Below, piece after piece: positions 49,201 to 57,561 of a stretch of DNA of 64,000 nucleotides. Below the pieces are notes generated by a model, which worked only from the letters and a program-made list of their open reading frames with translations, made no database searches and was not told where the DNA came from. Where the stretch lies: positions 62,001-126,000 of the forward strand of contig JADJQX010000006.1 in NCBI GenBank assembly GCA_016712525.1, read 5' to 3'. Source of the DNA: Myxococcales bacterium. Lineage in GTDB: Bacteria > Myxococcota_A > Polyangia > Polyangiales > Polyangiaceae. Within the stretch, counting starts at the first letter, position 1; every line of letters starts with the position of its first letter. The translations under genes were made by a program, and so were the position numbers.

Positions 49201-49849
49201 TCAGGCCCCGTCGGCGCGTATGCCGGTGGCCACGGCGCAGCCGAGCCCCAAACCGCCGCCCACGCAGCCGGAGCCGCACCCGACCGAAGACGACGACGAG
49301 AAGACGGCGATCGCGACCGCGCGGCCCAACTTCGCGGCCATGCGGCCCAACGTGCCTCGTCCCGCGGCGAAGCCAGTCCAGCAGAGCGCGACGGCTTTCG
49401 CTGCCCGGCCGACACAATCCGGCCCGGTGGACCTCGACGAGGTCGAGATCGAAGAGGGAGGCATGGCCGACGCCGAGCGCGCGCTCGAAGCCATGACCGA
49501 CTTCCGCCTGGCCGATGCGGCGCTTCAGCGCGGCGATCTGCCCACCGCCGAGACGCTCGCCGAGAAGGCCGTCGAGGGGGATCCCTCGCAGGCGGAGTAT
49601 CGCGCGCTGCTCTTGTGGATTCGATCCCAGGGGCGCCCGAACGAGGTAGCCGACATGCTCGGTGAGCTCGATCTCGTCCTCGCCGACGATCCCGCGTGCG
49701 AGCGCGCGCACTTCTACCGAGGCAAGTTGCTGAAGGCGCTCGGCCGGCACGTCGACGCGCTCGCCGCGTTCGAGGACGTGCTCACACTGAACCCCCAGCA
49801 CCGCGAGGCCTCGACCGAGGTCCGTGTCCTGCGCGCCCGGCGCCCCTGA
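46229..49849 (+). CDS. Degenerate HD-GYP / DUF4388 / TPR signalling protein
   Basis: The 1206-residue protein has an HD-GYP-like fold in ~20-430: MMHDVARPRAF keeps the HD pair, but the distal HHExxDGxGYP is YEAQWMRRQQWIG and other metal ligands are absent, so phosphodiesterase activity is doubtful. A long Pro/Ala/Ser-rich linker follows. A DUF4388 (PATAN) domain occupies ~650-790 (LVHVLVYMLDHSLTGTVIFA). More low-complexity sequence leads to a C-terminal TPR (~1090-1200, NEVADMLGELDLVLADD). Translation is coupled to the kinase upstream (ATGA, AAGGAGG). It may be that kinase's substrate or scaffold; this is inference. Confidence 0.8.
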
Positions 49850-49885
49850 GCTGTCGTGCGCAAAATCTAGTGTAGTTGCGGGTGT

Positions 49886-51067
49886 TTAGTGTGCCCCGGG
49901 TTGGGGCATACCCATCGTGCGGTACCCTCGAACGAGGGCGTCGCGCGCGGCCTGCATCTTGGCCGTGCCGCTCTTCGATGCGGTCGCCTTCGCGAGGTCG
50001 GACAGATCCTTCTGCGCTTGCCAGGTTGGGGAGGGCGCGATGCCGAACGCTGCCCGAAACGCCTCGCCCATCTCGTGTGCGGTCCGAAATCGTGCGTTCG
50101 GATCCTTCGCGAGCGCTCGCGCGAAAAGCGCCTCGAGCACGGGGGGCGCTTGCGGCAGATAGCGGCGAACGGGGGGATGCGCGGTCTCGACTTGATCGCG
50201 GCGCACCTCGTACTCGCTGCGATCGGCGGTCGGGAAGGGCAGCCTCCCGGTCAGCGTCTCGTAGAGGACGATGCCGGCCGAGTAGAGGTCGCTTCGGCCG
50301 TCGAGCGGTTGCCCGAGCACCTGCTCCGGTGACATGTACGCGCCCGTCCCGGGGGCGTTCTTCGCCTCTTCGGCGGTCGGCGGCGCTACGCGCGCGATGC
50401 CGTAGTCGGTCAGCTTCACGATGCCGTCGTTCCGGATGAGCACGTTCGAGGGCTTCACGTCGCGGTGCACGATGTCGAGGGCGTGGGTCGCGGAGAGGGC
50501 GCCCAAGAGCTGCTCGACGTAGTGCCAGGCGCGACGAAAAGGCACTCCGGGGAGCCCCGCCGGGCCGGCGAGCTTGGCGCGAGCGACGTGGCGGGCGATG
50601 ACGTCCTCGAGCGTCCCGCCGTCGACGTACTCGAGCGCGAGCGTGAGGGTAGAGCCCACGCTCGACGGCCCCGCGCTCGACTCGGCAGGCACCCACTCGA
50701 AGAGCTCGTAGAACCCGACCACGTTCGGGTGGGAGAGGCGCCGGAGGGCGTCGGCCTCGCGCAAGAAGAACGTGGTGAACTGGTTGTGCAGGCTCCCGTG
50801 ATGCTTGAGCTGCTTCAGCGCGACGAGGTGCGGGGCCTTTCCAGCGTGGGGACCTCCGGGCGCGTAAAAGAGCCATGCCTTCCACACGACGCCCATGGCG
50901 CCGGCGCCGAGGCGACTCTCGACGACGTACGTCCCGAAGCCTCTGTCGATGCGCGTGCCCGGGCCTACGAGCGGGGCCTTTCGGCGCGACGGCTGGAGCG
51001 ACCGGCACGACGGGCACACCACCGTTCCGGGGGCGATCGGGGTTTGGCAGCGCACACAGGGAGTCAA
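49886..51067 (-). CDS. Ser/Thr kinase with N-terminal zinc ribbon
   Basis: The 393-residue protein begins with a Cys4 zinc ribbon (TPCVRCQTPIAPGTVVCPSC, residues ~3-22), then a Hanks kinase (~45-310): GAGAMGVVWKA, ALKQLK Lys, HRDVKPSNVL, DYGIAR (DFG is DYG), TGAYMSPEQV. No membrane helix is found; the last ~80 residues are not repeats. The start is TTG 51067, since no ATG or GTG gives the ribbon intact. DYG instead of DFG occurs in some active bacterial kinases. It is divergent from the gene at 51164. Confidence 0.83.
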   Translation of the reverse strand: MTPCVRCQTPIAPGTVVCPSCRSLQPSRRKAPLVGPGTRIDRGFGTYVVESRLGAGAMGVVWKAWLFYAPGGPHAGKAPHLVALKQLKHHGSLHNQFTTFFLREADALRRLSHPNVVGFYELFEWVPAESSAGPSSVGSTLTLALEYVDGGTLEDVIARHVARAKLAGPAGLPGVPFRRAWHYVEQLLGALSATHALDIVHRDVKPSNVLIRNDGIVKLTDYGIARVAPPTAEEAKNAPGTGAYMSPEQVLGQPLDGRSDLYSAGIVLYETLTGRLPFPTADRSEYEVRRDQVETAHPPVRRYLPQAPPVLEALFARALAKDPNARFRTAHEMGEAFRAAFGIAPSPTWQAQKDLSDLAKATASKSGTAKMQAARDALVRGYRTMGMPQPGAH

Positions 51068-51163
51068 GCTCGTCCGAGTGTATCCGGGCTCTCGGCGTCG
51101 CGCGGCATTCTTGGTGCTCGCTCGGAGGTGGCCGAACGGCCTCGGGGCGGTAACGTAGGAGGG

Positions 51164-52267
51164 ATGCGCGGAGCCCCCGAGCCAGGCGACGACCCCTTGC
51201 TCGACGACGAGGAGGACGAGGCGACACCGTCCTCGGGCCCGGTCGCGCGCCTGCGAGACGTTGCCTCGCGCGTCTCCGATCCTTCCGGGAAGCCCCCTCC
51301 GGACTTTCGCTACGTCGCGCTCGAGCCGGCGAAGGGCGCGCGCCTCTCGCGAGCCCTCGTGCTCGGCGGCGCCGCGGTGGCCGGGCTCGGGCTCGTGGTC
51401 GCTCACGGGGGGAGCGGCATGGTGCTGTCGTTCGTGGGCGCGTGCATGTCGTCCATGGGGCTCGTGCTCGGGGCGCGTCGTCGCGACGACGGCCCGGCGC
51501 TCGCGCTCGTCCCTTGGGGGCTCATCGTCGAGTCCGAGAGCGAGCCCCGCGCGCTCTTTTGGTCTTCGGTTCGCGCGGTGCGTGTCACGACGGCGCACGG
51601 CCGCGACGGGGGGAACACGACCACCGTCGCGACGTACGTCACGGTGGAGACCTCCACCGAGACGTTCTCGGGGCGCACTCCGGGCGAGGCCAACCTGGAG
51701 CGCCTCGAGGCTCACCTCGCTTCGTATGCCGAAGAACAAGCCGCCCCGCTCGCGCTCGATCTGGCGGGGACCCGGCCGTGCGAGATCACGGACGCCGACG
51801 GCGGGGAGCGCGTGGTCCGGTCGGCGCGCTCGTGGCTGGGGTCGGCCGAAGCGCACGTCGAGCTCGGGCTCGAGTCGGGCACCTACCGCGCCACGAGCGT
51901 CCGCGCCGCGAGCCCCCTCGCCGACGCGCGCCTTCGCGCCGTGTTACGCGCTCCCGTCGAGAGTGGGCACGCCGACCCTCGCGCCTTCGCGGCCGTCGTG
52001 GCGGCCGAGCTCGGCGCGTTCGACGTCGTCCCCGAGCTGCTCGCCCTCGTCCAGTCACCTCACCCGCTCGTCGCCGCCTTCGCCAAACAAGCGGCCCGGA
52101 GGCTCGGCGCGCCCACCTCTCGGGTCGGCTCGCTCGACGAGGTCGCGCCGTTCCTGCGCGCCGACGACCTCCGCGTGCTGCGCGACTGGGGCGGCGACAC
52201 CGCGCACGAGGCGGCTGCGGGAGATCAGCCCGAAGCGCTCGAAAGAATTGAGCTTTCCCCTGGATGA
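51164..52267 (+). CDS. Hypothetical two-helix membrane protein
   Basis: Unrecognised. The 367-residue protein has a disordered acidic N-terminus (~45 residues), two adjacent membrane helices (~65-101, LVLGGAAVAGLGLVVAHG and MVLSFVGACMSSMGLVLG), then a ~250-residue soluble domain. Part of it (ALALVPWGLIVESESEPRAL and VRAVRVTTAHG) looks like a PH- or bacterial-PH-like strand pattern. It could be an envelope sensor or partner of the zinc-ribbon kinase upstream, from which it diverges; unknown. GTAGGAGGG abuts the ATG at 51164. Confidence 0.55.
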   Translation: MRGAPEPGDDPLLDDEEDEATPSSGPVARLRDVASRVSDPSGKPPPDFRYVALEPAKGARLSRALVLGGAAVAGLGLVVAHGGSGMVLSFVGACMSSMGLVLGARRRDDGPALALVPWGLIVESESEPRALFWSSVRAVRVTTAHGRDGGNTTTVATYVTVETSTETFSGRTPGEANLERLEAHLASYAEEQAAPLALDLAGTRPCEITDADGGERVVRSARSWLGSAEAHVELGLESGTYRATSVRAASPLADARLRAVLRAPVESGHADPRAFAAVVAAELGAFDVVPELLALVQSPHPLVAAFAKQAARRLGAPTSRVGSLDEVAPFLRADDLRVLRDWGGDTAHEAAAGDQPEALERIELSPG

Positions 52268-52345
52268 AGCCCGCTCGGTTCCGCCCGCGGCCCCACCGAA
52301 CGAGGCACCCGGCCGCCTCGACGTTCGTTGTGCTACACCCACGGC

Positions 52346-53269
52346 GTGTCCATCCATGAAGTAAAGGTACCTGACGAGCTCGACGGAGCCCGCCTCGACA
52401 AGGCCCTCGCCGCGCTCGTTCCCGGTGCTTCGCGCGCCCGCGTGAAGGCGGCCATCGCCGAGGGAGGCGTCCGGGTCAACGGGCGCCGTATGCCCAAGGG
52501 TGGGGTCGTCGGCGCCGGCGATACGCTCACCGTCGAGCTCGGCGACTTTTCGGCTCCCGAGTCTCCTCCGGTCCCCGAGGACGCTCCCCTCGACGTGCGC
52601 TACGCCTCACCCGCGATGCTCGTGGTCGACAAACCTGCGGGCCAGCCCTCGGCGCCCCTCCGCCACGGCGAGACGGGCACGCTCGTCAACGCGCTCGTCT
52701 TCCACTACCCCGAGACGCTCGGCGTCGGTTACGGCGTGCGCGAGCCGGGCCTGCTCCACCGCCTCGACAACGACACGTCGGGGCTCCTGCTCGTCGCGCG
52801 CACCGCGGCGGCGTTCGACGAGCTCCGCGACGCGTTGAAAGGCGGCGCGATCGTCAAAGAGTACCTGCTCATCTGCCGTGAAGAGGGCCTCCCCGACGAG
52901 GGCACCATCGCGTTCCCGCTCACGAATCACCCCAAAGACCAGCGCCGCGTCTACGCGTGCGTGCACCCACGGGACGTGATCCGTTACACCCCTCGTGAGG
53001 CCTCGACCGACTACGTCGTGCTCTCTCGGAAAGACGGGCTCGCTCTCGTGCGCGTCGTCGTGTCCCGCGCGCTGCGGCACCAGATCCGAGCCCACTTCGC
53101 CGCCATCGGCCATCCCCTCGTGGGAGATGCTCTCTACGGCGGAGATCCCATCCCCGGGCTCGCGCGGCACGCCCTCCACGCGTCGCGCATCGCCCTCGAG
53201 ACGGGCACCCCGGGCCTCTCGTTCGACGTGACGAGCGACCTCCCTCCCGAGCTCGCCGCGCTCGTCTGA
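52346..53269 (+). CDS. RluA-family pseudouridine synthase
   Basis: The 307-residue enzyme converts specific uridines in rRNA to pseudouridine. An S4 RNA-binding domain (LVPGASRARVKAAIAEGGV) precedes the catalytic domain with LLHRLDNDTSGLLL, where Asp is the nucleophile, LVVDKPAGQPS, and RHQIRAHFAAIGHPLVGDAL. I chose GTG 52346 over GTG 52328. RluD-like by S4 and motif pattern, but I do not assign a symbol. It ends 16 bases before the convergent FIST gene. Confidence 0.9.
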   Translation: MSIHEVKVPDELDGARLDKALAALVPGASRARVKAAIAEGGVRVNGRRMPKGGVVGAGDTLTVELGDFSAPESPPVPEDAPLDVRYASPAMLVVDKPAGQPSAPLRHGETGTLVNALVFHYPETLGVGYGVREPGLLHRLDNDTSGLLLVARTAAAFDELRDALKGGAIVKEYLLICREEGLPDEGTIAFPLTNHPKDQRRVYACVHPRDVIRYTPREASTDYVVLSRKDGLALVRVVVSRALRHQIRAHFAAIGHPLVGDALYGGDPIPGLARHALHASRIALETGTPGLSFDVTSDLPPELAALV

Positions 53270-53285
53270 GCGTGGCGCGCGCCCG

Positions 53286-54479
53286 TCACTCGGGGAACGC
53301 GACCACCACGGCCGACGAGTTGTAGAACCCGTTGGCGTCGCGGTGGCCGAGCGCGATCTCGCCGTTCACCGCGGTCCCTCCGAAGGGGACCCCGAGCGTC
53401 TCGGCGAGCCCGCGGGGCTCTTTCGCGTACGACTCACCAAGCACCAACGTACGGCCCGTGCAGACGAGGCCCATGGCCCCCGAGGCGCGCCCATCGACGC
53501 CGTGGAGGGCGTTTTTGGCTGCCAGCCTCGAGGCGGCGAGCATGCTCTCTTCGGTCGCCGTGACGAGCTGCACGTCGGCGCCCTCGGGCACGCTCCCGAA
53601 GAGATCGACCGAGCCGTCGTCGTGGATGTGCCTCGAACCGCGCACGATAGGCTCGCTCCTGCCGTGCCCCTCGGTGCCCAAGATCGCGAGCTCGTAGCGG
53701 GACGCGAGGTAGAGGGCCACGTTCGACTCGGGCAGCTTGGCCCCATGCGCTCGGGCCTCTTCCAGCCACACGTCGATCGCGGGTCGATCGTCGAGGGTGA
53801 CGAGGCGCGCGCCGTCGGCTCGGGTCACCTTGTGGGGCCGTCCGATCGGGCTCCACCCGTGTCGCGCCGAGATGCCCACGGCGCGCTCGGTGAAGAGCCC
53901 CGCGATCACTACCGCGGTCTCGCTCGTGTCGCACCCGTCCGACCACACGAGGCCCCCCGAGGTCTCGTCGTCGTGCGAGAGAAGCCCGCCCGCGAGCTGG
54001 GCCCGCGCGGATGCGCCCTTCTTGAGCGCGGCCACGAGGGAGTCTCCGACGATATGCCGGCTCGTGGCGAACGCGAGGCAACAGAGCTCCCCGCGCCCTC
54101 TCGGGGTCTCCTGGTCCGAGCGCGCCTGGAGGTCACGAGCCGCGGCGACCACCTCGAGCAGCTCGACGTTCGTGGGGACGACGGCGCGTGTGGTCACCTC
54201 GACGTCGTCGCCGCCGAGGAGCGACACGGAGATCCCGACCTTCGCGAAGGCTCCCGGGCCGAAGACGCACGACGCCCCCGTGCCCCCCACGAAGGCCGCC
54301 CCGGGGAGGTGGGCGCGGAGGAGGTGGCTCATGCGCGAGAGCCCCTCGTACCGCTGGCTCGCGAAGACGACGGCGAGCTTCGGCGGAACCACGAGCGACG
54401 CGCGCGCCTCGTCGAGCGCGCGGCCCAAGGCCGTCTCGAGCGCCGTATCCGTCGCGGTTGCCGTCGCGAATCGAGTCAT
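53286..54479 (-). CDS. FIST-domain signalling protein
   Basis: The 397-residue protein has FIST_N (residues ~30-220, PKLAVVFASQRYEG, GGTGASCVFGPGAF, AGGLLSHDDETSGGLVW) and FIST_C (~230-390, ELAILGTEGHGRSEPIV, GLVCTGRTLVLG, FGGTAVNGEIAL). FIST domains bind small ligands, probably amino acids, and usually sit upstream of a kinase or cyclase. Here the domain stands alone with no output. The neighbours are a pseudouridine synthase and a phosphodiester glycosidase, so no partner is evident. Confidence 0.9.
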   Translation of the reverse strand: MTRFATATATDTALETALGRALDEARASLVVPPKLAVVFASQRYEGLSRMSHLLRAHLPGAAFVGGTGASCVFGPGAFAKVGISVSLLGGDDVEVTTRAVVPTNVELLEVVAAARDLQARSDQETPRGRGELCCLAFATSRHIVGDSLVAALKKGASARAQLAGGLLSHDDETSGGLVWSDGCDTSETAVVIAGLFTERAVGISARHGWSPIGRPHKVTRADGARLVTLDDRPAIDVWLEEARAHGAKLPESNVALYLASRYELAILGTEGHGRSEPIVRGSRHIHDDGSVDLFGSVPEGADVQLVTATEESMLAASRLAAKNALHGVDGRASGAMGLVCTGRTLVLGESYAKEPRGLAETLGVPFGGTAVNGEIALGHRDANGFYNSSAVVVAFPE

Positions 54480-54691
54480 CCCCCACCTTCAAGAAGACCG
54501 CACCCACGGACGCTCCGCAAGAGGTTCCCCTCGCGAACCGCCCTCGGACCCATCTAGGCAGAAATCCTCAATGGTTCAAGGAAGTTCTGCCTGGAGGAGG
54601 GGACCCTCGCCGTGGCCGACCGCGTGCGCCCCGTGACCGCGCCCACGCAGAGCTTGACGGAGGCGCACACCGTGCCGCAATAGGGCGACCG

Positions 54692-57271
54692 GTGACCCTC
54701 CCCGAACACGAACCGCCTCCGGGCCTCGCGCGAAAGCGAGCCGCGCTCGCGACCTTCGCCGGGCTCGGCCTGGTCGCGGCGTTCTTTCGGCCCGGCCCTT
54801 CGGAGCCCACGTCGGCTGGGGTCGCCGAGATGCTCGGGCGAGCTGCCGGAAAGGTCGTCGATCCGCGCGAGTTCCGCTGGGAGCCCAGCCGTGGAGCGTT
54901 GGTCGACGCGTTCTTCGGCCGGCGTGTGCTGTTTCTAGGTGCGTCGGTCGCTGGTGCTCCGCGAGACGTGCTCCGCGCGCGTGTCCGCGTGACCCTGGAG
55001 GGCCGCCCGCTCGACGTCCGCGACGTGCGAAACCTCACTTCGACCGACCTCGGCGACGACCACGCGCTCGTCGTGCGTGGGGATCGGGCCGCCTACGCCA
55101 CGTACGCCTTCGGTCACGAGCAGAGCGTCACGTACCTGGATCTCTCGGGGGAGGGCGCGAAGAACATCACGGTCAAGCTGCACGATCGGGCCATGGCGGC
55201 CGTCACGAACGCCCAGCAGACGGGCTCGCTCGAGGGCATCGGCCGGGTCGACGTGACCCTCGAGCAGCCCGCGCGCGCGGTGGGCCTCGCGCTCGACGAC
55301 ACGGGGCTCGCCGTGTCCCTCGCGGACGACGCCGGGACACGCTCGTTCCACGTGCTCGCCGCCACGGGAGAGCTTGATCACGAGGTCGAGGCCGTGCACG
55401 CGCAGGCCTCTCAACACCTCCCGAAGCGGCTCGTCTTCTGGGCGGTCGACACGGTGCGCGCCGTGCCCGAGATCGGGCCCGCGCCGATCGCGTGGCTCGA
55501 GGAGCGCGCGTTCTTCTTGCGCGATCAGGGACGGAAGCTCTCGTACAAGGTGGGCGGCGAGGGGGGCGAGCTCGCTCAAATCGCTCCCGAGCCTCCGAAG
55601 CTCCTCTCGGCCGAGAGCGCGGGCGAAGGCGCCGCCGATTTTCCTCCGCCGAACATCCCGTCCATCTGGAAGAACCCTCAAGAGGGCGAGGGCGTCTGGG
55701 TCACGCCGACGCAGCCGTGGCTCAAGCGGTTCCCGTCGTTCGGGCAGGCCGGCGAGCCCGCGCCCACCATGTTCTACCGCACGTTCGTGCGGCCCGACGA
55801 AGAGCGCGCGTACGCCAAGGTGCTGCTCGTCGCCATGGACATGCGCCAGCTCGATCTGGGCATGGAGGGCGGCATGGAAGATCCGAAGCCCGCCGTCGGG
55901 CCGCCGGGAGCGGGCCGAATCCCACGTGACCCGGAGATCTTCACCAAGGTCGCCGTGTCGTTCAACGGCGGCTTCAAGACCGAGCATGGCAGCTACGGCA
56001 TGATGGTGAGGAAGCGCGTGCTCCTTCCCCCGCAGCCCGGCGCCGCGTCCGTCGTTCTCCTCAAGGACGGTCGCGTCGGCATGGGCTCGTGGGGCAACAC
56101 CACCAAAGTCTCGGGCCTCGTCGACATCGCCGACGGCGACATCCTCTCGTTCCGCCAGAACCTCGACCCGCTCCTCGACGGCGACAAGGTGAACCCGAGC
56201 GGGCGCTCCCTCTGGGGCTTCACGTTGCCCGGCACGAGCATGCAGACCGAGCGCTCGGGCATCTGCGTCACGCCCGCCGGTCACTTGTATTATGCATGGG
56301 GCGATGACGTCTCGGCGACGACGCTCGGGAAGGCCATGAAGATGGCCGGGTGCACGTACGGCATGCACCTCGACATGAACCCGCACCACACGGGGCTCGT
56401 GTTCACGAACATCACCGAGATCAAGGGCAAGCAGTACAAGACCGAGCTCCTCTCGAACCAGATGGAGATCTCGCCCGACAGGTTCATCGACTTCTCCCCG
56501 AAGGACTTCTTCTACCTGACGGTGCACGACCCGACGCCGCCGAAGCTCGCGGCCGACGTCACGGCCAAGGCTTGGGCCCCCGACCTGGGCGTTCAGCCCG
56601 CGCCCGCGTGGTCGCCGGGCCTGTGGTCGACGTCCACGTCGTCGGGCGTCGAGGTGCTCTACGCGTCGTCGGGCCGCGCGCTCTACCACGTGCGCGCCGG
56701 CAAGAACGAGGTCGGGGCCGGCGCGACCGAGCTCTCCGAAGACGACAAAAAGCGGGTCGTGTTCGCCCTCACGCTCGGCAACTCGTCCGAGAAGCACCCG
56801 CTCGGCCTCGCGACGGACGGCAAGGTCGTGCGCGCCCCGTCCGCGTCGGCCGAGCACGCGGTCGTCGTGATCTCGCCTTCGGGCGGCGTGACCCTCGTTC
56901 CCGCGTCCGAGGCCAAACCCGGCGAGAAGGACGACGCCGTGGAGCTCCCGCTGCTCGTCGCGGAGGGCAAGGCGCTCGCGAAGAGCGCACGGGCGGGGCT
57001 CGGTGTGGCGCCGGACGGCTCGCTCGTGGTGGCCCGGAGCGCGGCCGCGTCACGTGCCGTCGCGGATGCCCTCGTCGCAGCGGGATGCAAGGTCGCGGTC
57101 GCGCTCGATCGAGGCGCGGGTGACCCGGTCTTCCTCCATCGCACGGGTACACCTACACCGCCCCACGTCACGTACGAGGCGACGACGCTCTACGCGATGG
57201 CCAAGCCGCTCGTGCCGAAGGGGTTCCGGTTTCAGCCCGTGAGCCCCGTGCCGCCCCCGACGAAGAAGTGA
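54692..57271 (+). CDS. Phosphodiester-glycosidase-family protein, large
   Basis: The 859-residue protein has an N-terminal membrane anchor (residues ~18-32, LATFAGLGLVAAF). The middle (~390-620) carries the phosphodiester glycosidase domain (Pfam PF09992): VSFNGGFKTEHGSYGMMV, RSLWGFTLPG, and GCTYGMHLDMNPHHTGLVF. About 350 unassigned residues precede it and 220 follow. The family cleaves GlcNAc-1-phosphodiesters in animals; bacterial members are of mostly unknown substrate, probably envelope glycans. The start is GTG 54692; the frame is open far upstream but without signal or motif. No adjacent glycosyltransferase is seen. Confidence 0.75.
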   Translation: MTLPEHEPPPGLARKRAALATFAGLGLVAAFFRPGPSEPTSAGVAEMLGRAAGKVVDPREFRWEPSRGALVDAFFGRRVLFLGASVAGAPRDVLRARVRVTLEGRPLDVRDVRNLTSTDLGDDHALVVRGDRAAYATYAFGHEQSVTYLDLSGEGAKNITVKLHDRAMAAVTNAQQTGSLEGIGRVDVTLEQPARAVGLALDDTGLAVSLADDAGTRSFHVLAATGELDHEVEAVHAQASQHLPKRLVFWAVDTVRAVPEIGPAPIAWLEERAFFLRDQGRKLSYKVGGEGGELAQIAPEPPKLLSAESAGEGAADFPPPNIPSIWKNPQEGEGVWVTPTQPWLKRFPSFGQAGEPAPTMFYRTFVRPDEERAYAKVLLVAMDMRQLDLGMEGGMEDPKPAVGPPGAGRIPRDPEIFTKVAVSFNGGFKTEHGSYGMMVRKRVLLPPQPGAASVVLLKDGRVGMGSWGNTTKVSGLVDIADGDILSFRQNLDPLLDGDKVNPSGRSLWGFTLPGTSMQTERSGICVTPAGHLYYAWGDDVSATTLGKAMKMAGCTYGMHLDMNPHHTGLVFTNITEIKGKQYKTELLSNQMEISPDRFIDFSPKDFFYLTVHDPTPPKLAADVTAKAWAPDLGVQPAPAWSPGLWSTSTSSGVEVLYASSGRALYHVRAGKNEVGAGATELSEDDKKRVVFALTLGNSSEKHPLGLATDGKVVRAPSASAEHAVVVISPSGGVTLVPASEAKPGEKDDAVELPLLVAEGKALAKSARAGLGVAPDGSLVVARSAAASRAVADALVAAGCKVAVALDRGAGDPVFLHRTGTPTPPHVTYEATTLYAMAKPLVPKGFRFQPVSPVPPPTKK

Positions 57272-57308
57272 CATCGGGCAACGCGCGTCGCGTAACTGCT
57301 TGATCCTT

Positions 57309-57346
57309 GGTCGGGAGATCCGACCGAGGTCGGGAGATCCGACCGA
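57309..57346. repeat. Tandem pair of identical hairpins
   Basis: GGTCGG-GAGAT-CCGACC (57309-57325) is repeated at 57328-57344 with a 19-base period. It could be a terminator of the glycosidase gene or a double operator; there is no U-run after it. It lies about 200 bases before the Kazal gene start. Confidence 0.45.
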
Positions 57347-57443
57347 CGTTGGCGGCAATGCCATGATATTCCTCACTTGTTGTCCTAAGTGCGCGATATC
57401 TCGTAAACGCACCCGGTAGACACTTCGAGCGCCACCTAAAGCC

Positions 57444-57486
57444 GCCAACATCACGGACACCTTGGCGATGATGTCGGAATGTTGGC
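57444..57486. promoter_or_regulatory. Inverted repeat before the Kazal gene
   Basis: GCCAACAT (57444-57451) and ATGTTGGC (57479-57486) are complementary 8-base arms, ending 19 bases before the -35 box of the downstream promoter. A regulatory site is possible; it is too widely spaced for a strong RNA hairpin. Confidence 0.25.
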
Positions 57487-57504
57487 CCCTAGGTGAGTTC
57501 TAGG

Positions 57505-57533
57505 TTGACCAGGTGGGATACTAAGCTACATAA
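57505..57533 (+). promoter_or_regulatory. Sigma-70-type promoter of the Kazal-lipoprotein gene
   Basis: TTGACC (57505-57510), 17 bases, ACATAA (57528-57533) fit -35 and -10 boxes at ideal spacing. Transcription should start near 57540, 6 bases before the GGGAGGA ribosome site and 22 before the ATG. The surrounding ~290 bases are AT-richer than the window, and it holds no other gene. Confidence 0.6.
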
Positions 57534-57561
57534 GCGGCGCACCCAGGGAGGACTTTCCAAA

